Position numbers and translations under genes: made by a program. This document shows, in pieces, positions 7,995 through 15,180 of a stretch of 48,602 bases of DNA; position 1 is the stretch's first letter; each line of letters opens with the position of its first letter. The stretch comes from Lentisphaeria bacterium (GTDB taxonomy: Bacteria; Verrucomicrobiota; Lentisphaeria; Victivallales; Victivallaceae). The DNA lies in NCBI GenBank assembly GCA_017466125.1, contig JAFTUS010000112.1, positions 1-48,602 on the forward strand, given 5' to 3'. The notes under the pieces are model-generated. The model saw nothing but the letters and a program-made list of their open reading frames with translations, was not told the origin of the DNA and searched no databases.

Positions 7995-9829
7995 AAAAAG
8001 AGGAAGCGTTCAATCTGAACCAGTTCCGTCAGAAACGGCGGCTGGTCATTCTCAGTATTTTCTTTTTTGTCGGATTTCTGCTGCTGCTCATCCGTCTTTA
8101 CAATGAACAGATCCGCCACGGCGAACTGCATCGGGAACGGATCTCACGGCAATCCATCCGCCGCATCCGCATCCCGGCGAAACGGGGAAATATCTACTCT
8201 GCGGATCACAAACTGCTGGCGGGGAACTCCGGACAGATGCAGCTGCTTTTCTACCCCGAAGAGATGCGCGTCAGCAGCCGCCGCAGTAAAACGATCGACC
8301 ATATCGTTCAGTCGGCAGCAAGGATCGCCCATGCGGTCGGCCGCCCCTCTCCGCTCACAAGGGAGTCGGTGAGCCGTCATCTCTGGCGGCCGGGATTGCC
8401 GCTGGTCGTCTTCCACGATCTGACACCGGAGGAGGCGGCACGGGCACTGGAAGCATCGCGCAACATACGCGGGGTGGAACTCGATGAGACGGAAGTACGC
8501 ATCTATCCGCAGCAGAGCAGTGCGGCACATCTGATCGGCTACATTCAGCCGGACAGCCCGCAGCAGGCTCCGGACAAGGAGGATTTCTCTTATTACGTTC
8601 CCGACATGGTCGGCAAGGCGGGTCTGGAAAAGGCATTCGACCGTCTGCCGGGGACGGAGGAGCGTTCCGGTTTGCGGGGATTGCCCGGATACTCTCTGGT
8701 TCAGGTGGACAGTCTCGGTTTCATCCGCCAGACGCTCATAGAAAAGATCGAACCGCACCACGGCAACCATCTTGTAAGCACATTGGATCTTTCCGCCCAG
8801 CAGACGGCGGAAAAGGTGCTGGGCAACGAACGCGGTGCATTGGTGCTGGTGGATGCCTCAAACGGCGATATTCTGGCGGCGGCAAGCACTCCGGCATACG
8901 ATTTGAGCATGTTTTCGCCGAAGATCCCCCGCAACTACTACGATCATCTGCTGAAATCTCCGGGCAAACCGCTGATAAACCGGGCGTTGAACGGAACGTA
9001 TCCGCCCGGTTCCATTCTGAAACCATTGATCGCACTGGCGATTTTGAACGATGGACATACGGGGGATGAAAAGGTCGTCTGCGACGGCAAAACGGTTATC
9101 GGTGATGCCCGCATACGCTGTGCATCGTACCGGAGCGGCGGACACGGCGAACTGGATCTTGTCGGCGCATTGGCATACTCCTGCAATGACTATATGATCG
9201 AAAAAGGAGTTGCCGTCGGACACAGGAAACTCGAAGAGGTCCTGCACTCCGCCGGGATCGGCAGAAAGGCGGGAACGGAACTGCCGGAGGCATCCGGCGT
9301 ATTTCCCTCCAATCTGGAAAAGCGCAAACGTTACCGCTACAACTGGAACAGTTATGATACGGGACTTCTGTCGATCGGGCAGGGGATCATTACAGTAACT
9401 CCGCTTCAGGCGGCACTCTGGACGGCGGCGATCGCCAACGGCGGAAAGGTATGGAAACCGCATCTGGCACTGCGCATGGTGGATTCTCTCGGGAACACCA
9501 TTTACGAACGCCGTCCGCAGCTGACGGGAGAGTTGAAAACAACGCCGGAGGCGCTTGAAACCGTCCGCAAAGGGATGTTTGAAGTCGTCCATGACAGCAT
9601 GGGTTCCGGGCGTGAAGCGCGGATCGACGGACTGACGATCTGCGGTAAGACCGGTTCTGCCGAAGTGGGTTCCCGGCAGAACCGTTCACATATCACATGG
9701 TTTATCTGTTATTTTACGCACAAAGAGCGCACATACGCCATGGCGGTCATGGTTGAAGACGGCCGTTCCGGGGGAAAGACCTGTGCGCCCATCGCCAGAC
9801 GTTTTATCCGGCAGTGGTTGTTGAAGTAA
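7991..9829 (+). CDS. mrdA: Penicillin-binding protein 2 (elongasome transpeptidase)
   Basis: Class B penicillin-binding protein that cross-links lateral-wall peptidoglycan; 612 residues. It has one N-terminal membrane helix (about 18-34), the dimerisation/pedestal domain with IPAKRGNIYSAD near residue 61, and a transpeptidase domain with all three motifs: Ser341-x-x-Lys344 (PPGSILKP), Ser397-Cys-Asn399 (YSCND) and Lys553-Thr-Gly (CGKTGSAE). The start overlaps mreD by 4 nt. Order mreC-mreD-PBP2 is the standard elongation cluster; rodA does not follow, since the next gene is convergent. Symbol also used: pbpA. Confidence 0.93.
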   Translation: MKKEEAFNLNQFRQKRRLVILSIFFFVGFLLLLIRLYNEQIRHGELHRERISRQSIRRIRIPAKRGNIYSADHKLLAGNSGQMQLLFYPEEMRVSSRRSKTIDHIVQSAARIAHAVGRPSPLTRESVSRHLWRPGLPLVVFHDLTPEEAARALEASRNIRGVELDETEVRIYPQQSSAAHLIGYIQPDSPQQAPDKEDFSYYVPDMVGKAGLEKAFDRLPGTEERSGLRGLPGYSLVQVDSLGFIRQTLIEKIEPHHGNHLVSTLDLSAQQTAEKVLGNERGALVLVDASNGDILAAASTPAYDLSMFSPKIPRNYYDHLLKSPGKPLINRALNGTYPPGSILKPLIALAILNDGHTGDEKVVCDGKTVIGDARIRCASYRSGGHGELDLVGALAYSCNDYMIEKGVAVGHRKLEEVLHSAGIGRKAGTELPEASGVFPSNLEKRKRYRYNWNSYDTGLLSIGQGIITVTPLQAALWTAAIANGGKVWKPHLALRMVDSLGNTIYERRPQLTGELKTTPEALETVRKGMFEVVHDSMGSGREARIDGLTICGKTGSAEVGSRQNRSHITWFICYFTHKERTYAMAVMVEDGRSGGKTCAPIARRFIRQWLLK

Positions 9830-9832
9830 GGG

Positions 9833-10489
9833 TCATTCCGTCTCCAGCGGGGGCAGACGGACGAGCAGAACTTTGGAGTTGCGTTCCACCTCCGCCATAT
9901 TTCCGGGCAGTTGAAATCCGTCATTCAGCGGAGCATCCAGCAGGAAGAGCAGTTCCGGTTCCTGTGCAAAATCGATGTCGATGCGGGTCAGGCGGCATGG
10001 GATCTGTTTTTGCAGAGTTTCTTCTGCTTCGGCATAATCCCGGACTTCTGAAACACGCAGCGGAGCATCTTTGAAATGAAAGGCGGAGCGTGTCAGATCG
10101 GTTTTGAACCGTCCGAAAAAGATCACGCCGTTGAGCGGGGGCGGGGTGAAATCCTCCGCCAGCAGAAAGAGATCCGAAATACAGCATTCCGAGCCGTATT
10201 TTCCTTTTACGGCGGCGGAATTTTTCTGTAAATTTTTTTTCAGAGCCTGAAAACCTTTGCGTACGGCGGTACGGTTTGCTTCGCGGCAGTATGCGGCGAA
10301 GTCAAAGAAACAGCATCCCTGATCGGGTTCAATGTGCGTGGAGATCAGAGAAAAGGCGTGTGAAGGCAGAGGTAATTTGCTGGACTTCAGATATTTTTCC
10401 AGCAACGTTTCTGCGACTTCAGGGATGACGAGACCGGCATTGTGCAGTGCCAAGTGGTGCCGTTGTGCGGCAGTGAGGATTGATTTCAT
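9833..10489 (-). CDS. Hypothetical protein, 218 aa
   Basis: Not recognised. The predicted product is soluble, with no signal peptide or membrane segment, a helical N-terminal part (1-35), and a Cys-rich patch (DQGCCFFDF, CREAN, ECCISDLF). The C-terminal part contains alternating hydrophobic strands. A clear AGGAG ribosome site sits 7-8 nt before the ATG, and a TTGACA box on the minus strand at 10550-10555 may be its -35, though the matching -10 is poor. It ends 3 nt after the PBP2 stop, convergently, with no visible terminator between them. Confidence 0.75.
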   Translation of the reverse strand: MKSILTAAQRHHLALHNAGLVIPEVAETLLEKYLKSSKLPLPSHAFSLISTHIEPDQGCCFFDFAAYCREANRTAVRKGFQALKKNLQKNSAAVKGKYGSECCISDLFLLAEDFTPPPLNGVIFFGRFKTDLTRSAFHFKDAPLRVSEVRDYAEAEETLQKQIPCRLTRIDIDFAQEPELLFLLDAPLNDGFQLPGNMAEVERNSKVLLVRLPPLETE

Positions 10490-10606
10490 TTTTTATTCTC
10501 CTGTTTTTAATATTATTCGGGATTTCCCCTTATTAAAAATAGGAGAAAGTGTCAACATTTTCCTGTTTTTCAGCACAATAACCCCATATTTTCCTGAAAA
10601 TGGAAT

Positions 10607-10643
10607 AGAAAGACCTGCTCCGCAGTCTCGGGCAGGTCTTTCT
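10607..10643. terminator. 12-bp hairpin downstream of the 64-codon ORF
   Basis: Perfect 12-bp inverted repeat (10607-10618 with 10632-10643, arm AGAAAGACCTGC) with a 13-nt loop. Neither strand has a strong T tract right after it, so termination is possible but not shown. Confidence 0.55.
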
Positions 10644-10660
10644 GAATGTCTTTTCAAAAT

Positions 10661-10696
10661 ACGTTGCAGTACTTCTCTGTGGAAATACTGCAACGT
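10661..10696. repeat. 11-bp inverted repeat beside the 64-codon ORF
   Basis: Perfect 11-bp arms (10661-10671 with 10686-10696, arm ACGTTGCAGTA) around a 14-nt loop, 13 nt past the stop of the 64-codon minus-strand ORF. With the hairpin at 10607-10643 it forms a tandem pair of similar geometry and unrelated arm sequence. Confidence 0.6.
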
Positions 10697-10709
10697 GACA
10701 AATAATCAA

Positions 10710-10904
10710 TTATTTTAATTTACCGGGAAGACCGAACTTTTTTCCGGACTTGGCGGTATTGCTGTTACCAACATTGGCTGAACTTTGCGATTTTGATTTC
10801 TTCTGGTCCTCTATCTCTTTTATGATATCGCTTTCGTATGGGAAGCTGACCTGCCAATCAACACGTACAGTACGTCCATCTTTTACAACATTGATCTTTT
10901 TCAC
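10710..10904 (-). CDS. Small hypothetical ORF, 64 aa, possibly a gene remnant
   Basis: Lysine- and serine-rich small product, not recognised, with a strand-like segment GRTVRVDWQVSFPYE followed by a charged low-complexity tail. The start is GTG and no good ribosome site is visible. The same frame stays open for 11 more codons upstream (with CELCF) until a TAA that falls where a dispersed repeat element begins (10938). It may be the 3' end of a longer gene cut by that element. Translation is uncertain. Confidence 0.4.
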   Translation of the reverse strand: MKKINVVKDGRTVRVDWQVSFPYESDIIKEIEDQKKSKSQSSANVGNSNTAKSGKKFGLPGKLK

Positions 10905-10937
10905 CGTAAAACATAACTCACAAAGATCTTCTTTTGC

Positions 10938-11091
10938 TTAATTCGGAAAATTCTCTCAAGCTCAAACAAAATGGACTCCATGTGCGGAACAATTGTAAAA
11001 TACCCTGAAAAAGATAGCAAATTTGCGATTTTGGCGGAAAAATGAAAAAGCGGAATTTCAGATCGGTTCAAATCGATATCTGAAATTCCGC
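10938..11091. repeat. Dispersed repeat, copy A (ends in a long hairpin)
   Basis: About 150 nt that match, with scattered substitutions, the region 41744-42001. Shared blocks are TTCGGAAAA, CTCTCAA, CTCAAA and AAATGG at the left, CCTGAAAAAGATA and TTGCGA in the middle, and CGGAATTT with CTGAAATTCCG in the hairpin at the right. Copy A lacks about 100 nt present inside copy B. In both copies the hairpin end faces the 3' end of a minus-strand gene about 20 nt away. Confidence 0.75.
11041..11091 (-). terminator. Terminator of the coiled-coil lipoprotein gene
   Basis: A 14-bp perfect stem (11050-11063 with 11078-11091) is followed on the minus strand by CTTTTTCATTTTT, 18 nt beyond the lipoprotein stop. 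It is the right end of dispersed repeat copy A. Confidence 0.75.
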
Positions 11092-11108
11092 ATATTCTTT
11101 AATCTATT

Positions 11109-12551
11109 TTAGAAATTCAGCTTTTGCTGTTGTTTTTGGATTTTTTCTGTTTCAACATTCTTTTTATATTTCAGATAGAATTTATGATATGCTTTCATTT
11201 GCTGCTCATCATAAATTTTTACCGTGAGATCGCCATTTTTACAGTTGTAAAAATACTTTTGGGAAGGAACCCACCCAAGAAAAGAAGTAGATTCCATCTT
11301 GTTTTTTTTGTATTCAGCGTAGAATTCGTCAACAATTTGTTTCTGAAAAGAGTATGATCTGCTTCTGTAATGATCTGTAAATACGGTTTTGTATTCACTT
11401 CTGATGATTTGAACAACCTTGGCTCCTTTTTGGAACTTCACAATGTGTTCAAGAACATATCTGGTTAAAAAATTACGATAGGTGCGTTTTTCTTTTTGTA
11501 TGGTTTTTTGGGTTATGACAGCTCCGGGAAGCTCTTTTTTGTATTTTTCGATGAGAGCTTTCTCTATATTTTCGTCTGAGGGCCTGAACGCTAATCCAAT
11601 CAGCACTCCGGTATTAGCAGGAGTCATAGCTTCGCGGGCATAAACGAAAGTGACTCCTCCAATTTTTTCCTTGTGCCTATATCCTCCTCCGATAACACTT
11701 ATTGAGTCCACCAAAGCAGGAGTACGTGCATCATTTACAAGTTTCATTTTGTGAAGAACCAGACAATTCATGCCGGATTTGAAATCGCGCCAGAGAGGAA
11801 CGGAGGAGCTGCAGATATTTTTCTTCGGATAAAGGAAAGCGGGATTTTTCAAGTTTTTCTCTATCTCTTCTTTCAATTTTTCAGCTTCTTTTTGAGCGCT
11901 GCTCATAATGTCCTTTGCTTGGGTAATTTTGCTCTGCGCATCGCTGATATACTTTTCACCGTCGGCAATGTATTTTTTGCACTCCTGGATTTTCTCATCA
12001 ATTTTGCTTTTGGGGTGAACGTATGGTTTAAACATGTGTTTCCGGTTGGCTGTTGCTTCATCAATAATGACGGCACGGCGCTGCAGTTTTTTGAGTTCTT
12101 CATTATTGAGCTTAATGCTTTTCTGAGCTGTTTTTATTACCACTTCGGCACTTTTTATGCAGTCATTCCACTTTTTGCTTGTGAAACGTTCATTCATCCA
12201 CCTATTATTATCATGATCCAGTGGATCTACAAACCTCTCCGGCAAATTTTGGGCGGCGAGACTTGCTGCCGAGTCCAAATAAGCCATATAAGGCAATGTG
12301 GCATCGTCGGCGACGATCTGTCCGGGATTGTCTTTCTGATATTTTGCCCGCTCGCTCTGATATTTTTTGTATGCCTCTTCATAATTGTCCTGCCGCAAAC
12401 GCTCTCGTAAATGTTGATAAGCCAAACGGCTTTGAGCTTCCTGTGTGGCATTCAGAGCTGTCTTGGTTGCATTTTCCAATTCGGCACATCCGGCTGCAAA
12501 CATTGCAACCGCCAAAGATGCCGCACCGGCGAAAATCAGGGATTTTTTCAT
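11109..12551 (-). CDS. Hypothetical coiled-coil lipoprotein, 480 aa
   Basis: Not a known family to me. The lipoprotein signal peptide ends in F-A-A-G-C22. Long charged helices follow, with strong coiled-coil character at about 125-165 and 195-265 (KLRRAVIID-type and DGEKYISDAQSKITQAKDIM), then a mixed alpha/beta C-terminal half with VDSISVIGGGYRHKEKIGGV and a Lys/Gln-rich end. It is very rich in Lys and AT-rich against its neighbours, suggesting an accessory or fast-evolving surface protein. AAGGAAAG precedes the ATG. The 5' leader is about 195 nt if the promoter at 12754-12781 is used and contains nested inverted repeats; a hairpin terminator follows the gene. Confidence 0.85.
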   Translation of the reverse strand: MKKSLIFAGAASLAVAMFAAGCAELENATKTALNATQEAQSRLAYQHLRERLRQDNYEEAYKKYQSERAKYQKDNPGQIVADDATLPYMAYLDSAASLAAQNLPERFVDPLDHDNNRWMNERFTSKKWNDCIKSAEVVIKTAQKSIKLNNEELKKLQRRAVIIDEATANRKHMFKPYVHPKSKIDEKIQECKKYIADGEKYISDAQSKITQAKDIMSSAQKEAEKLKEEIEKNLKNPAFLYPKKNICSSSVPLWRDFKSGMNCLVLHKMKLVNDARTPALVDSISVIGGGYRHKEKIGGVTFVYAREAMTPANTGVLIGLAFRPSDENIEKALIEKYKKELPGAVITQKTIQKEKRTYRNFLTRYVLEHIVKFQKGAKVVQIIRSEYKTVFTDHYRSRSYSFQKQIVDEFYAEYKKNKMESTSFLGWVPSQKYFYNCKNGDLTVKIYDEQQMKAYHKFYLKYKKNVETEKIQKQQQKLNF

Positions 12552-12597
12552 TTTTCTTTCCTTAATTTTTTTGACTTTTTTCGGGGATACAGAAAAA

Positions 12598-12729
12598 GCG
12601 TATTCCCTTTAGCATAACAAGCCGGCAACGCCAATCGCCGTGATGATCCATGCAACAAGAGAATACGCCCACACGAGAGCGTACCTTGCTCAGACAGCAG
12701 GATCATCAATATAAAGAAAAATTGGCGTT
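12598..12729 (-). ncRNA. Candidate structured leader with nested and crossing inverted repeats
   Basis: Three exact inverted repeats occur in 132 nt. AACGCCAAT (12627-12635) pairs with 12721-12729, enclosing GATGATCC (12642-12649) with 12700-12707. GCGTATTC (12598-12605) pairs with 12661-12668 inside the inner loop, which would make a pseudoknot. It lies between a possible minus-strand promoter and the lipoprotein gene, so it would be that gene's 5' leader. I recognise no known riboswitch class. The rest of the gene-free stretch 12552-13020 is AT-rich and shows nothing else. Confidence 0.4.
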
Positions 12730-12753
12730 TTTGCTTGTACTGTAATCTGCCTG

Positions 12754-12781
12754 ATGATACGAAATTTTTTCAAAAGTTCAA
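12754..12781 (-). promoter_or_regulatory. Possible promoter for the lipoprotein gene
   Basis: Read on the minus strand: TTGAAC (12781-12776), a 16-nt spacer and TATCAT (12759-12754). Transcription would begin near 12747 and run through the inverted-repeat region into the lipoprotein gene. Confidence 0.45.
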
Positions 12782-13053
12782 GATGTTATAATGGTCTTAT
12801 AATTGTATTTCCTTTCTTGGTTGAAGAACATACAATTTAATATAACGCCCCGAATACCATTTGTCAAATGCCGCAGCATGGAATATCCACGGAAAGTGGC
12901 GAAACCGGTCAAACAACCCGAAACAGCAGAATAAATATCCTGTTTTATCTGTCTCTGTTATATTGAACGCCGGGAAAATGTAATTCTTGCAGTAAAAATA
13001 AAAAAATTTTAATATTTTTGGCTGTGTACTAAATATAGACTGATAAAAAAATC

Positions 13054-13262
13054 CGCGCGCAGCGCGTACCCCGCCCCGGGTCGTACCCGGACGTGATCCA
13101 GCGGCGGAACGCTGGTCGCCGCCTTAAAATGGCGGCGAAAGTACAAGCGCAGCGTCAACATTGCCGCATCGCGGCAATACCTCTCGCCGGGAGCGATGCC
13201 CCGAAAAAAGAGCGTAGCGTATTTTATCGGGGCGTTGAGCGGACGAAGCATTCCGAAGCCCC
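13054..13262. other. GC-rich hairpin cluster in an intergenic region
   Basis: About 210 nt of very GC-rich sequence inside AT-rich surroundings, holding consecutive hairpins: 13054-13066 (CGCGC/GCGCG), 13076-13090 (CCGGG/CCCGG), 13098-13115 (CCAGC/GCTGG), 13117-13137 (7 bp), 13160-13178 (8 bp with a 3-nt loop), and either 13198-13233 (7 bp) or 13229-13262 (GGGGC/GCCCC with an inner CGGA/TCCG). It lies just 3' of the kinase gene. It could be a structured RNA, a repeat element or transcription-end structure. The minus-strand ORF through it (13009-13296) is unsupported. Confidence 0.55.
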
Positions 13263-13270
13263 TGTAAAAA

Positions 13271-14596
13271 TCAGTCAACCTTTCGTACGGAGCCATATTT
13301 TTTCAGCAATACCCGTTTGATTTTTTCAAATTCGGAAAATCTTTTCTGAAATTCAGCCCAATCAGCAGAAAAATCAGTGTTTTCTATTCCCGGAATTTGC
13401 GCCAGAGCCGTTATCCGCCGCAACTCTTCATTGAGCCAGTCCAGCGCGGCAAAATATTGGAGAACCGGATCATTCTGATGTTCCCGGTCAAAGGCGGCAA
13501 TGGCATCATCTTTACGCCGGATCCGCAAAAAAGACTCCGGGTCACTGACCCAATCGGGATTTTTTTCTGCTTCGGCCAACTCTTCCTTTGAGATTGCTTT
13601 TTGAAAAGCCGTTGTTCCCGCCTGCATCCGATCGATACTCAAACGCTTCTTCTCCTGACGTAAAACCGGTAAAATTTTCTGCAATTTTTCATCCGGTACA
13701 AGCAATGCACAATACGGTACTGTTTTATCTTTGTAAGCGTGGATATCCACGACCGGTTCCGGAACGGCAGAGCGATCAAGAGACAGGAACCGCCCGACGG
13801 CAATGGTGGAAAAAAATACAGCGATCAATATCACGGAATACCAATATTTTTTCCGGCGTGACGGAGTATTTTCAGAACCTCTGATCCAGCGGTTGTATAA
13901 TGCAATTACTTTTTTGCACTCCGTCAAATCCAAATCCTCCGGGAAAGAGGGATATTTTTCAGGCGGATTTCCCGTCAGAGCGCAATAAACGGTTTTTCCC
14001 AGAGCGTAAAAATCATCTTCCCGGCAGAAACTCCGCAGTCCGGCAGCGGTTTGCGGCGAAACAAAAGCGGCGGTCCCGGCAAGGGATGCACCCTCTTTTT
14101 CAGTGACCAGTCCGATATCCCCCGGCATCGCTCTGCCGTTGACAAAAAGGATATTAGCTGGCTTGATATCTCTGTGAAGCACGCCCCGGCGATGAAGGGT
14201 TTTAATACACTCCTCCAACTGCAATGCAGTTTCCAGAAGTTCAGAGGCCTTTATTCTGCCATACTTTTCCATGCGGTTTTGAAGAGTGTCTGCTTCGTAT
14301 TGACCGGAATCAGCGGAAAGGTTGTCAGCGGCATCCATCGTGTAGTAGAAAACGCCGTCGGCTTCGCCGATATGGTATATCTGCATAAGACTGCTTTGAC
14401 GGCATATCGCCTGATATTGGCGGAGACCGTTTCTTTCCCGTTCCCTGAAATCCGTTTGTTCCGACAGGATTTTCAGCGCACACTCCCTGCCGGAGACGAC
14501 ATCACGGGCAAGAAAGACAGAACCGTATGCACCGGTTCCGCAGTGGAGCAAGAGCCGATAGTTTCCGAGCCGGTCGCCGCTCCTGTGATCAGCCAT
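13271..14596 (-). CDS. Transmembrane Hanks-type Ser/Thr protein kinase
   Basis: Membrane-anchored eukaryote-like kinase, 441 residues from the ATG at 14596, which has AGGAAAG 2 nt upstream (the ATG at 14608 is also possible). The kinase domain covers about 12-215: glycine loop GTGAYGSVF (20-28), Lys42 in CALKIL, catalytic loop HRDIKPANIL (141-150), and GDIG (159-162) in place of DFG, which keeps the metal-binding Asp160. A short activation segment ends in SPQ rather than APE. One membrane helix (about 251-270) leads to a roughly 170-residue extracytoplasmic helical domain of unknown type, perhaps a sensor. The start overlaps the sigma-factor gene by 8 nt, so kinase and sigma factor are made together. 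Substrate unknown. Confidence 0.9.
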   Translation of the reverse strand: MADHRSGDRLGNYRLLLHCGTGAYGSVFLARDVVSGRECALKILSEQTDFRERERNGLRQYQAICRQSSLMQIYHIGEADGVFYYTMDAADNLSADSGQYEADTLQNRMEKYGRIKASELLETALQLEECIKTLHRRGVLHRDIKPANILFVNGRAMPGDIGLVTEKEGASLAGTAAFVSPQTAAGLRSFCREDDFYALGKTVYCALTGNPPEKYPSFPEDLDLTECKKVIALYNRWIRGSENTPSRRKKYWYSVILIAVFFSTIAVGRFLSLDRSAVPEPVVDIHAYKDKTVPYCALLVPDEKLQKILPVLRQEKKRLSIDRMQAGTTAFQKAISKEELAEAEKNPDWVSDPESFLRIRRKDDAIAAFDREHQNDPVLQYFAALDWLNEELRRITALAQIPGIENTDFSADWAEFQKRFSEFEKIKRVLLKKYGSVRKVD

Positions 14597-15170
14597 GACT
14601 TTCCTCATCTGATTTTTTCATCCGCTCAACGATCTCTTTCAGGAGTTTCTGACAGCGGCTTTTGGCGACATAGAGTTGTTCTTTACTCAATTCCAGCACT
14701 TCTGCGACCTCATCGGCGTTGCGGTTCTGCAAACCGTAAAGTTCAAAAGCCTGAAAGGTATGCGGATCGACCCGCATGCGCAGTTCATCCAGAGCCTCTT
14801 CCAGAATGCGTTTTTCCCACTCTTTCTGAAAGAGGTCCTCAAAGGGAATTGCCTGTACATCTGTTTCGCAGTATTCAAGGGTCTGTTTCCGGTTTCGGCG
14901 GATATGATCGACCGCCTGACTGCGGATGATGGTGTAAAAGTAGGTTCTGAATTTGACTTCGCCTTCACGATAGGTGAATTTTTTGGCGTGATTGAAAAAT
15001 TTCAGCATCACATTCTGAACCAGATCATCACACTCTTCGGGGGTAAAGCGGTAAAGAGAGCCGATATATCTGATAATGGGGGAGTAACGGCGATAGAACT
15101 CTTCCCAGAAGATTTCATTGCCGTCCTTTATTTTTTCCAGCAGAGACTTATGTGTTGAGGGGAAGTTCAT
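14589..15170 (-). CDS. ECF-type RNA polymerase sigma factor
   Basis: Sigma-70 family factor of the extracytoplasmic-function class, 193 residues. Region 2 spans about 20-95 (FYRRYSPIIRYIGSLYRFTPEECDDLVQNVMLKFF and IIRSQAVDHIRRNRK, contacting core and the -10) and region 4 spans about 120-185 (ADEVAEVLELSKEQLYVAKSR, a helix-turn-helix). No anti-sigma gene is adjacent; a transmembrane kinase gene overlaps its 3' end instead, an arrangement familiar from planctomycetal and related ECF groups in which a kinase is thought to control the factor. It starts 10 nt after the MFS gene, so all three may form one operon. Target promoters are not evident here. Confidence 0.88.
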   Translation of the reverse strand: MNFPSTHKSLLEKIKDGNEIFWEEFYRRYSPIIRYIGSLYRFTPEECDDLVQNVMLKFFNHAKKFTYREGEVKFRTYFYTIIRSQAVDHIRRNRKQTLEYCETDVQAIPFEDLFQKEWEKRILEEALDELRMRVDPHTFQAFELYGLQNRNADEVAEVLELSKEQLYVAKSRCQKLLKEIVERMKKSDEESHG

Positions 15171-15180
15171 AGAGTTACCG

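Noticed and set aside
13009-13296. Minus-strand 95-codon ORF over the hairpin cluster
   Set aside because: It overlaps the kinase 3' end, lacks a ribosome site, and its arginine-rich composition follows from the GC-rich hairpins; its last codons run into AT-rich noise.
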